The notes under the pieces: model-generated
Seen by the model: the letters and a program-made list of their open reading frames with translations, nothing else
Databases searched by the model: none
Told to the model about the DNA's origin: nothing
Source: Thermobaculum sp042408415
Lineage (GTDB): Bacteria > Chloroflexota > Chloroflexia > Thermobaculales > Thermobaculaceae
Reading direction: 5' to 3'
Assembly (NCBI GenBank): GCA_042408415.1
Contig: JBHORE010000207.1
Coordinates: 1-13,307 of the forward strand
DNA: 13,307 nt
Shown here: positions 5,324 through 11,468 of the stretch, piece after piece
Layout: each line of letters opens with the position of its first letter
How positions within the stretch are numbered: the stretch's first letter is position 1
Translations under genes and position numbers: made by a program

Positions 5324-7429
5324 ATGAAACCCGATCTAGATGGGCAACCAAGTAACGACCCCCATGGTAGGTTGTCGAACCACATTCGCATAGTAGATGA
5401 GATCAAGTCGTGGATACGTAGGCCGCTGGGTGGGCTAAGTGACCTAGAGGGAATGCGCTACCTCTCCAAGTGGCTACCTCTGAGCTTTGCTGTGGGCGTA
5501 GTTGCAGGCATTGGGGCGATAGTCTTCTACCTAACCATAGATCTGGTGACTCGTGTGATGCTTGGCGATTTGGTGGGTTATCTACCTCCTTCGCCCGCGG
5601 GCGAAGGAGGTAGCGCTATTCCTTCTTTGATACATATGATTCATCGTCCTTGGCTGCTTCCCTTGGTCGTTGCAGCCGGGGGGCTGCTGTCTGGGGTTAT
5701 AGTCTTTAGTCTGGCCCCGGAGGCGGAAGGTCATGGCACCGATGCTGCCATAGCCGCCATTCATCACAAACAGGGTAGGATGAGGGGTAGGGTGCCTTTG
5801 ATCAAGCTGGTGGCCTCGGCCATCACCATAGGTACTGGTGGTTCGGCCGGTCGTGAGGGCCCAGCAGCACAGATCTCTGCGGGTTTTGGCTCGATGCTTG
5901 GCGGATGTTTGCGCTTGAGCCCTCAGGATCGGCGTATACTTGTGGCGGCTGGTATAGGAGCTGGCATAGGGGCGATATTTCGTGCTCCTCTGGGCGGGGC
6001 GGTCTTGGCCGCCGAGATACTGTACCTGCACGATTTGGAGGTCGAGGCCTTGCTGCCGGCACTTATCGCTTCCATAGTAGGCTATACCATATATGGTTCT
6101 CTATTTGGATTTACTCCCATATTTGGTTCTCAGCCGGATCTGGCGCTCACGTCTCCTATACAGCTGTTGTACTACGCTATCCTTGGGATGGTTTGTGGCT
6201 TGGTAGGTATATTGTATGCCCGTGTATTCTACGGTGTATCCGATATCTTCAAACTCTTGTCTCTACCGAACTGGCTAAAGCCTGCTGTTGGTGGCCTCGT
6301 GGTTGGGTTGATGGGTATTAGGTTGCCGCAGGTGCTCCATATGGGGTATGGATGGTTACAGATAGCTATGACCCCCTCGCTACGTTCCATACCATTGTGG
6401 CTTATTTTGTTGCTTCCTTTCGCAAAGATCCTGTCCACTTCTTTATCTATTGGTAGTGGAGGATCGGGGGGTATATTCGCTCCAGGAATGTTCATAGGCG
6501 GTATGGTGGGGGCAGGTCTATGGAGGTTAGGAGTCATGTTCTTGCCGCATATGCCGATCACCCCTGCTCCTTTTGTCATAGTTGGGATGATGGCGCTGTT
6601 TGGAGGCGTAGCCCACGCGCCCTTAGCCGTGATGCTAATGGTTGCCGAGATGACCGGCAACCTCTCGCTTTTGGCTCCAGCTATGATCGCGGTAGCCGTG
6701 TCCTACAGCGTTGTTGGGGACGTTACCATCTACTCTAGCCAGCTACCTAACAGGGCTAGCTCTCCCACGCATCGCATCCAGATGAGCTTTCCTCTGCTAT
6801 CCTCGTTGGTGGTTAGCGATGCTGTATCGGGTGTACCTCCATTGGTGGGTCCTAGTGAGCAGGTTAGGGATGTTAGGATGCACCTACGGTCTTGTGATTA
6901 TATCGGAGTATGCGTTGTGGATGGCAGTAGATACCTGGGGGCCGTCTCGCGTGATCGGCTAGAGGCGCTTGGTGATGCCCAGGGAGATTTGCGGATGGAA
7001 TCCTTGGTTGATCCCGACATCTTGCCTGTTAGCCCGAACGCTCCTCTGGATCAGGCTATGGAACAACTTGCAGCCCAGCCTTTGGGCTGGGCTCCGGTAG
7101 TATCTGCCGAGGGTGTTGTGGGGCAGGTGACCGTGCGTGACGCTATCAGGGCTTATCGGAGATTTCTGGAGAGGGGTGTCAGGCGAGCGACTGATCTGCC
7201 TCCTGGAACTATGCTGCTGGAAGCTAAGATCAGCGCCTCCTCGCCACTTGCCAACAAGCGCCTGCGAGAGGTTAGTCTACCTGCAGGGTCCCTCGTCATA
7301 TCCATCAATCGCTCTGGAGATGTTGTTTTCCCGCGTGGCGACACGCGTCTAGAGCCTGGGGATCTTGTAGTGGTCACCACTACGTACGCTAGCGAGAAAG
7401 AGCTGCGATCCTTGCTAGCTGGCAAGTAG
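5324..7429 (+). CDS. ClC-family chloride channel/transporter with CBS pair and RCK_C domain
   Basis: This 701-residue membrane protein has the ClC core (about residues 50-475), a CBS pair (about 499-614) and a C-terminal TrkA-C/RCK_C domain (about 630-699, LLEAKISASSPLANKRLREVSLPAGSLV...LEPGDLVVVTT). The selectivity-filter motifs are GHGTD (136-140, where ClC-ec1 has GSGIP), GREGP (176-180) with gating Glu 178, GIFAP (383-387) and Tyr 470 (IYSSQL). By alignment with ClC-ec1, the inner proton glutamate E203 falls on Ile 232 (AAEIL, after Glu 231), so coupled H+ exchange is doubtful and a channel mode is possible. CBS domains usually bind adenine nucleotides and RCK_C often binds small ligands such as cyclic dinucleotides in other transporters, so gating by cytosolic signals is likely. 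A perfect 32-bp palindrome is embedded in the coding sequence for residues 87-97. The gene is visibly richer in A/T than the MFS gene. Confidence 0.93.
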   Translation: MKPDLDGQPSNDPHGRLSNHIRIVDEIKSWIRRPLGGLSDLEGMRYLSKWLPLSFAVGVVAGIGAIVFYLTIDLVTRVMLGDLVGYLPPSPAGEGGSAIPSLIHMIHRPWLLPLVVAAGGLLSGVIVFSLAPEAEGHGTDAAIAAIHHKQGRMRGRVPLIKLVASAITIGTGGSAGREGPAAQISAGFGSMLGGCLRLSPQDRRILVAAGIGAGIGAIFRAPLGGAVLAAEILYLHDLEVEALLPALIASIVGYTIYGSLFGFTPIFGSQPDLALTSPIQLLYYAILGMVCGLVGILYARVFYGVSDIFKLLSLPNWLKPAVGGLVVGLMGIRLPQVLHMGYGWLQIAMTPSLRSIPLWLILLLPFAKILSTSLSIGSGGSGGIFAPGMFIGGMVGAGLWRLGVMFLPHMPITPAPFVIVGMMALFGGVAHAPLAVMLMVAEMTGNLSLLAPAMIAVAVSYSVVGDVTIYSSQLPNRASSPTHRIQMSFPLLSSLVVSDAVSGVPPLVGPSEQVRDVRMHLRSCDYIGVCVVDGSRYLGAVSRDRLEALGDAQGDLRMESLVDPDILPVSPNAPLDQAMEQLAAQPLGWAPVVSAEGVVGQVTVRDAIRAYRRFLERGVRRATDLPPGTMLLEAKISASSPLANKRLREVSLPAGSLVISINRSGDVVFPRGDTRLEPGDLVVVTTTYASEKELRSLLAGK
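5582..5613. repeat. Perfect 32-bp palindrome inside the ClC gene
   Basis: The left arm CTACCTCCTTCGCCCG (5582-5597) is followed without spacer by its exact reverse complement (5598-5613). It is in frame and encodes LPPSPAGEGGS in a loop between the first two long hydrophobic segments. In mRNA it would form a stem of about 14 bp with a 4-nt loop, about 260 nt into the message. It could be a palindromic repeat element inserted in frame, or a conserved PPxPxGEGG loop whose codons happen to be self-complementary. Confidence 0.9.
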
Positions 7430-7489
7430 AGAGGGCTCGATTGGGCTCTTGTGAAGACCCTATGGGCTGGAAGGGAGTTTGTATAGATC

Positions 7490-8251
7490 ATGTCCTATCT
7501 GAGTGTTTTGTTGGTTTCCTGGGAGTGGGATCTCAGGATAGTTATTGCCCTTATTGTTGGTGTCTTGTTGTACATCGTTGGTTGGACTAAGCTTAGATCC
7601 CGTGCAAGGATCGAGCCCCCTTCCCGCCTCCAATTGTGTAGCTATCTGCTGGGCACAGGCGCTGTTGCGATCGCTCTTCTCTCTCCCCTCGAGGTTTATA
7701 GCGATCAGTTGTTTTCCGTACACATGGTTGAGCATATCTTCTTGCTGGAAGTAGCTCCACCACTAATATGGGCATCTCGTCCCATATTGCCATTGTTATG
7801 GTCGCTTCCTTACTCAGCACGTAGAATTCTACCCAGATTCTTTCGTCCAAAAACGCGGATCAGGGCCCTATTCCACTTCGTTACCAGTCCTGTCGTGACG
7901 GCGACGGTATACATCTTTGTTGTGGGAGTTTGGCATCTACCAGCGTTGTACGATAGTGCACAAGGAGAGGGGATAGTCCATTATCTTGAGCATGCTATGT
8001 TTCTTGCTTCAGGGTTGCTCTTCTGGTGGCCGGTACTGCATCCTGCAAGTGGGCGGCGTAGGTTGGGCAGGGTGGCTGTTGTCCCTTACATACTTCTGGC
8101 TGCCGCCGAAGGGGGGCTCTTAGGAGGATTGTTTACTTTCTATGATCATGTAGTGTACGTCGTGTACGCAGATCCCCATAACCCCTTTGGACTCACACCC
8201 CTGCTTGATCAGCAGCTGGGAGGTATAGTCATGTGGGCGTTTGGGGGATGA
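7490..8251 (+). CDS. ctaG: CtaG-type cytochrome c oxidase assembly factor, C-terminus frame-shifted
   Basis: The 253-residue reading frame encodes six or so membrane segments with the marks of the caa3_CtaG family: SVHMVEHIFLLEVAPPLI (residues 76-93, H78/H82), VWHLPALYD (H149), HYLEHAMFLASGLLFWWPVL (H164/H168), and TPLLDQQLGGIVMW near the end. The family helps assemble the caa3/aa3 terminal oxidase, probably copper delivery to CuB, which points to aerobic respiration. Normally one more hydrophobic segment and a basic/acidic tail follow 'LGGxxMW'. Here TGA comes five residues after that motif, and the missing segment lies in the -1 frame from 8248. The start ATG 7490 follows AAGGGAG at 7471-7477 with a longish spacer. 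It lies 60 bp after the ClC gene, probably on one transcript. Confidence 0.87.
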   Translation: MSYLSVLLVSWEWDLRIVIALIVGVLLYIVGWTKLRSRARIEPPSRLQLCSYLLGTGAVAIALLSPLEVYSDQLFSVHMVEHIFLLEVAPPLIWASRPILPLLWSLPYSARRILPRFFRPKTRIRALFHFVTSPVVTATVYIFVVGVWHLPALYDSAQGEGIVHYLEHAMFLASGLLFWWPVLHPASGRRRLGRVAVVPYILLAAAEGGLLGGLFTFYDHVVYVVYADPHNPFGLTPLLDQQLGGIVMWAFGG

Positions 8252-8361
8252 TATACCTTACTCGGGCCTTCGTCCTGCTCGTACTGTCCCTTCTACAAGA
8301 AGAGCGTGAGGTTAATAGTCGTAATGCTCACCTGCATGGACCTATACCCCTACGACGCTAG
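8248..8361 (+). CDS. 37-codon ORF encoding the displaced last membrane segment of CtaG
   Basis: The frame begins with ATG inside the CtaG stop (ATGA at 8248-8251) and encodes MIYLTRAFVLLVLSLLQEER followed by a short polar tail ending at TAG 8359-8361. It is a single hydrophobic helix with a charged end, exactly what CtaG homologues carry after the 'QQLGGxxMW' block. With one extra G in the GGGGG run at 8243-8247 the two frames would fuse into a normal protein of 290 residues. It is therefore either the product of a real or sequencing frameshift, of -1 slippage (tRNA-Gly moving from GGA to GGG before the TGA), or of stop-start coupled translation as a separate small protein. I rank a frameshift first. 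Confidence 0.6.
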   Translation: MIYLTRAFVLLVLSLLQEEREVNSRNAHLHGPIPLRR

Positions 8362-8362
8362 G

Positions 8363-8375
8363 GGAAGGGGCTTCC
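8363..8375 (+). repeat. Small stem-loop after the CtaG tail
   Basis: GGAAG-GGG-CTTCC forms a 5-bp stem starting two bases after the TAG. It is followed by a second, longer-range stem (8381-8422). There is no T-run, so a classical terminator is not supported. Confidence 0.3.
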
Positions 8376-8380
8376 ATTCC

Positions 8381-8422
8381 AGCCTCTCTGCTCACGAGGT
8401 ATCCTGGCGCTCTAGAGAGGCT
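8381..8422 (+). repeat. 9-bp inverted repeat with 24-nt loop downstream of ctaG
   Basis: AGCCTCTCT (8381-8389) is mirrored exactly by AGAGAGGCT (8414-8422). It lies 20 bp after the last CtaG codon and may mark the end of the ClC-CtaG transcript or protect it. No T-run follows. Confidence 0.35.
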
Positions 8423-8898
8423 TCTGATGGATGATCACGATGGATAGAGGGATTTATCAGGCGGTGCTTCTACTACCCATTGGTTTGTCGCCAGACCCCT
8501 ACCGCGCGTAGCCTTCGCGCTCGACCCTCTTCTTGCGCGTCGCGAACCCAACACCTTGCTGCAGGTCTATGCTCTTATCGAGTACAGTAGGTTACAGCTG
8601 CGAGCCAAAGCGCCCTTCTCTAGGTGTTGTGCGTACGCTGTCGCCCTAGAGTAGCTCGGGATCGTGGGCTAGGTGTTCTTACCAAAGCAGATACGTATGG
8701 TTTATGTTGGGCTAAGGTGCTCTGGTCGTGGTACGGGCTTCTATAGGGAGTGAGGTTTCAGTGGGTCCGCGGCGACAGATACCTGCGCAAGACGCAGAGC
8801 CCGAGAGCCTATCGTGCCGCTGTCACGACGCTCTTGCTTGGCTGCCCAGACCTATACCCAACGCGCTTTGCCTACAAGGTGTAAGGGTTAGCCGGGAA

Positions 8899-8923
8899 CG
8901 GCAGGAAGGTGCTGTTCCTGCCG
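8899..8923. terminator. Hairpin with 9-bp stem, distal of a tandem pair
   Basis: CGGCAGGAA (8899-8907) pairs perfectly with TTCCTGCCG (8915-8923) around a 7-nt loop. It lies 31-57 bp downstream of the stop of the minus-strand ThDP gene. It lacks a T-run on either strand, so it may be a stability element or a U-less terminator. Confidence 0.42.
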
Positions 8924-8932
8924 GTGCTCTAT

Positions 8933-8952
8933 GGGCAGGGAGAACCCTGCCC
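8933..8952. terminator. Hairpin with 8-bp stem directly after the ThDP-enzyme gene
   Basis: GGGCAGGG (8933-8940) pairs with CCCTGCCC (8945-8952) around AGAA. The stem is all but one G/C pair and sits one base beyond the TAA (8954-8956) of the minus-strand operon, where a terminator is expected. No T-run follows on the minus strand. Confidence 0.5.
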
Positions 8953-8953
8953 G

Positions 8954-10606
8954 TTAGTGTCCCCTGAAAGCTTCCTCCAGCCACTCGGCTACTACCGTTG
9001 GCACTACTTTGGCATCCACGAGCATAGGCGTTTCCATGCCCTCATCTATCCATGCCTGCACGGCCTGTAGGTCCTCCGATCGCCTTACTGTGGTCGCCTT
9101 CAGGCCGGCCGCCTCTGCCAGCGGGGCGAAATCAAACTCAGGAAAGCGTACTATATCCAAAGGCGCGCCCTCGGGGGCGAAGTGGTGCACCTCGGCACCG
9201 TAGGCGGAGTCGTTGTAGATCACGATCAGCATCCTAAGGCCCAGGCGCGCCACGGTCTCCAGCTCGGATAACCCCATGAAAGCTCCTCCATCGCCCAGCG
9301 CCGCCACAGTCAGCCTATCTGGCTGGGCTATCGCCGCCCCAATCGCGGTGGCCAGCCCTAGACCTACAGACTGGTAGGCCTGGGTGAACACAAATCCTTG
9401 TGCGTCTGGGACGTCGATGTACATCGCGGGGTAGCCCATGAAGTGGCCGGAGTCTGTGACTAATACCTTCTCCTCGGGCAAGATTTCATTGAGGCATCGG
9501 GAAAGGGTGCGTGGATCTATCCGGCCATCACCGCTGGCATCTTGGTAAGGAGCGTGCTTCCATGCTCCATGGGTTATCTTCTCTTGGATCTCCTGGCTAC
9601 GCCAACCCTGCAGGGTTACTCCCTGGTCAATTAACTCCCTTAGGATGTCCAGTGCTGCTTGTCTGGCATCCCCTAGTACAGCTATGTCCACCCGGTGGTG
9701 TGCCCCCAACGCCTGAGGCTCGTTGTCTATCTGTACTACCGTGGCCCCCGGATTGATGAGCCTACCGTGGCGAGTGGTCCACATGTTTAGGGATGCGCCA
9801 AACGCCAGCACTAGGTCGGCACCGGCAATGAGTTCGGCGGCTACAGGAGAGGCGAATCCCCCTGATATGCCGAGGTACCAAGGGTTACCAGAAAAGAGCC
9901 CGTTGGCAACTGCCGATGTGGCCAGCAGCGCTCCTATCTGCTCTCCCAGCGCTTCTAGGGCGTCCCTGGCCATTGAGGTTACCGCTCCCCTACCGGCTAG
10001 GATGAGCGGGCGCCTAGCGGCCTCGACGGCGTAGAGGGTTCGCATTACGGCCTCTCTGGAGGGGCGTACGGGGTATATGGGAGGTATGGGAGGTATGGTT
10101 ACCTTCCCCTCGAAGGCCTTGGACTGCACATCCAGCGGCAGCATCAGCACGACGGGAAGCCTCTCCACTTGTGCCCTCCACCACGCCCGCACAGTATCCT
10201 CCACCGCCGTGGCTGGTCCGTGCACCCGTTCAGCGATAGCGCCTACCGAGCGCACAAGGGCCTCTTGGTCTATCTTGAAGTTGGAACGGATCGCGGATGC
10301 TGCGGTGTCCGCTGCCAACAGCAAGAGCGGCGTGCGGCTCTTGACAGCTTCCGTTAGTCCTGTCATTACGTTGGTTAGTCCAGGTCCCTGGTGGACCGTG
10401 CAAACCCCTACCTGCCCAGTGCACCTAGCCCAAGCATCCGCCATGGTGATCGCTGCGCCCTCGTGGCGAGCCGCTACGAAGTCTGCGCCCCAGGAACATA
10501 GTGAGTTGCTAACGTGGAAGTTGCCACTACCGATTAGCCCAAAGAAGGTATGTACCCCAAGCTGTGCTAGCGTCTCAGCGACTGCGTCGTAGACCCTTCT
10601 CTCCAT
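8954..10606 (-). CDS. Thiamine-diphosphate-dependent enzyme, acetolactate synthase/benzoylformate decarboxylase type
   Basis: The 550-residue protein has the three-domain ThDP layout: N-terminal Pyr domain (about 1-165) with the cofactor-activating Glu 49 in ARHEGAAITMADAWAR and the GPGLTN loop; a middle nucleotide-fold domain (about 185-320, LILAGRGAV...VLAFGASLNMWTT...VVQIDNEP); and a C-terminal PP domain (about 375-535) with GDGG (438-441) and N465/D466 closing the Mg-ThDP motif. Length and order fit the acetolactate synthase/benzoylformate decarboxylase superfamily, but the branch is not a housekeeping IlvB as far as I can tell, and there is no small subunit beside it. It starts 3 bp after the stop of the cyclase-family gene, with GAGAGG inside that gene's end as ribosome site, so the two are co-translated. 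A role in decarboxylating or condensing a 2-oxo acid made by its partner is inferred; the substrate is unknown. Confidence 0.88.
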   Translation of the reverse strand: MERRVYDAVAETLAQLGVHTFFGLIGSGNFHVSNSLCSWGADFVAARHEGAAITMADAWARCTGQVGVCTVHQGPGLTNVMTGLTEAVKSRTPLLLLAADTAASAIRSNFKIDQEALVRSVGAIAERVHGPATAVEDTVRAWWRAQVERLPVVLMLPLDVQSKAFEGKVTIPPIPPIYPVRPSREAVMRTLYAVEAARRPLILAGRGAVTSMARDALEALGEQIGALLATSAVANGLFSGNPWYLGISGGFASPVAAELIAGADLVLAFGASLNMWTTRHGRLINPGATVVQIDNEPQALGAHHRVDIAVLGDARQAALDILRELIDQGVTLQGWRSQEIQEKITHGAWKHAPYQDASGDGRIDPRTLSRCLNEILPEEKVLVTDSGHFMGYPAMYIDVPDAQGFVFTQAYQSVGLGLATAIGAAIAQPDRLTVAALGDGGAFMGLSELETVARLGLRMLIVIYNDSAYGAEVHHFAPEGAPLDIVRFPEFDFAPLAEAAGLKATTVRRSEDLQAVQAWIDEGMETPMLVDAKVVPTVVAEWLEEAFRGH

Positions 10607-10609
10607 ATC

Positions 10610-11383
10610 TTACCTCTCGACCAACGCCAGTACTCTAGCGGGACTACCCGTACCTCCAACTATGGGCAGTGGACACACTACCAATAAGGCTCCTTTGGGA
10701 GGAAGCTTCGCTAAGTTAGCAAGCTGTGTTAGGCCGTACTTGCCTGCTCCCAGCAGGAATGCGTGGCAGGGAAAAGGAGGGTCGAACGAACCTGCCTGCC
10801 CGGCGTCCGTACCAACGGTCTCCACCCCTATACCGATAATGGGAGATCTCTCTGCAAGCCATCTAGCGCATTCCACGGACACGCCTGGGGTGTGCGATCC
10901 CCTCTCGTCCACATTGAGGAAAGCCTCCGGGCTACCTGCTCTGGCGTCCCAGCCAGAGCGGAAGAGCAGCCATGATCCCTCAGGTAGGGGACCGTGCTCT
11001 TCCTGCCATTGCTCTATATGCTCGACCTCCAGCAAGAAATCTGGGTTCTCAGCACACTCGCTGCTCTTGTCGATTACTACGGCAGGCGCCACTAGGTGGC
11101 GCAATGGTATGCTGGCCACATCCGCGCCATCCTTACCTGTGATCCAGTGGATCGGAGCGTCGAAGTGCGTTCCCACGTGCTCGCCCAAGCTTATGTCATG
11201 CCAGAACCAGGCCGGGCCCTTGTCATCGTACTTGCTGACCACCCGTCGTGTGAAGCTCTGGGTGTTGGCAAAAGGTGGGGGCAGCTGGATGACCGGCGTG
11301 TTCTCCGAGAGGGGCGAGGTGAGATCGATCACCTCCACGCTCCCCCCTGATAGGCTATCGACAAGCTGTTGCAGTAAGGACAT
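10610..11383 (-). CDS. Cyclase-family (kynurenine formamidase-like) metal hydrolase
   Basis: The 257-residue protein belongs to the cyclase family (PF04199), shown by DLTSPLSENTPV near the N-terminus, the metal-binding motif HVGTHFDAPIHW (H69, H73, D75, H79), WLLFRSGWDAR, GIGVETVGTDAG, and CHAFLLGAGKYGLTQLANLAKLPPKGALLVVCPLPIVGGTGSPARV at the end. Members include bacterial kynurenine formamidase (KynB), isatin hydrolase and polyketide cyclases; they use divalent metal to hydrolyse amide or ester bonds. The start is ATG 11383 with AGGAGG upstream. It is first in a two-gene operon with the ThDP enzyme and has a near-consensus promoter. No kynureninase or tryptophan dioxygenase is beside it, so KynB is not the obvious call; the ThDP neighbour favours hydrolysis to a 2-oxo acid. 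Confidence 0.88.
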   Translation of the reverse strand: MSLLQQLVDSLSGGSVEVIDLTSPLSENTPVIQLPPPFANTQSFTRRVVSKYDDKGPAWFWHDISLGEHVGTHFDAPIHWITGKDGADVASIPLRHLVAPAVVIDKSSECAENPDFLLEVEHIEQWQEEHGPLPEGSWLLFRSGWDARAGSPEAFLNVDERGSHTPGVSVECARWLAERSPIIGIGVETVGTDAGQAGSFDPPFPCHAFLLGAGKYGLTQLANLAKLPPKGALLVVCPLPIVGGTGSPARVLALVER

Positions 11384-11417
11384 ACCATCCTCCTAGAAGG
11401 TGTTGATGCTAGAGGGC

Positions 11418-11446
11418 ATGATAGAGATGCATCGGTATGGTGTCAA
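11418..11446 (-). promoter_or_regulatory. Near-consensus sigma-70-type promoter of the cyclase-ThDP operon
   Basis: On the minus strand TTGACA (11446-11441) and TATCAT (11423-11418) are separated by exactly 17 bp, a full-consensus -35 with a one-mismatch -10. Transcription would start near 11411, leaving a leader of about 28 nt with AGGAGG. It lies in the 85-bp gap after the LytTR-fusion gene and makes the two units independent. It is the strongest promoter in the window by sequence. Confidence 0.75.
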
Positions 11447-11468
11447 GAGCTGTCCAGGATGTTGGAGG

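Larger units (their letters stand above)
8362..8953. other. 592-bp stretch without a convincing gene
   Basis: No frame on either strand carries a protein I recognise or a start with a ribosome site. Several plus-strand stretches look coding-like but are broken by stops and change frame: 8440-8511 (frame 1, MDRGIYQAVLLLPIGLSPDPYRA), 8508-8654 (frame 0, ...FALDPLLARREPNTLLQVYA...), and 8750-8884 (frame 2, ...RYLRKTQSPRAYRAAVTTLL... to TAA). They could be relics of one decayed gene. The stretch also holds GC-rich dyads: GCGCG/CGCGC (8504-8508 and 8516-8520), CTCTAGG/CCTAGAG (8618-8624 and 8645-8651), and the two hairpins at its right end. A 79-codon frame at 8728 runs into the end of the minus-strand gene and looks spurious. 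Confidence 0.5.

Noticed and set aside
8508..8654. Considered a tRNA or rRNA fragment because of GTTCG-like and GC-rich words
   Set aside because: No cloverleaf, T-loop or acceptor pairing can be assembled on either strand.
8728..8967. 79-codon plus-strand frame in the gene-poor stretch
   Set aside because: No ribosome site, no recognisable motif, runs through both terminal hairpins and into the end of the ThDP gene; a coding-like piece overlaps it in another frame.
10077..10098. Tandem GGGAGGTAT-like repeat in the ThDP gene
   Set aside because: It simply encodes the IPPIPPI linker between domains; two short copies are not evidence of a functional repeat.
10662..11396. 244-codon plus-strand frame opposite the cyclase gene
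   Set aside because: It is exactly antisense to a gene with strong family motifs, has no recognisable motif, and its length is explained by biased codons on the other strand.
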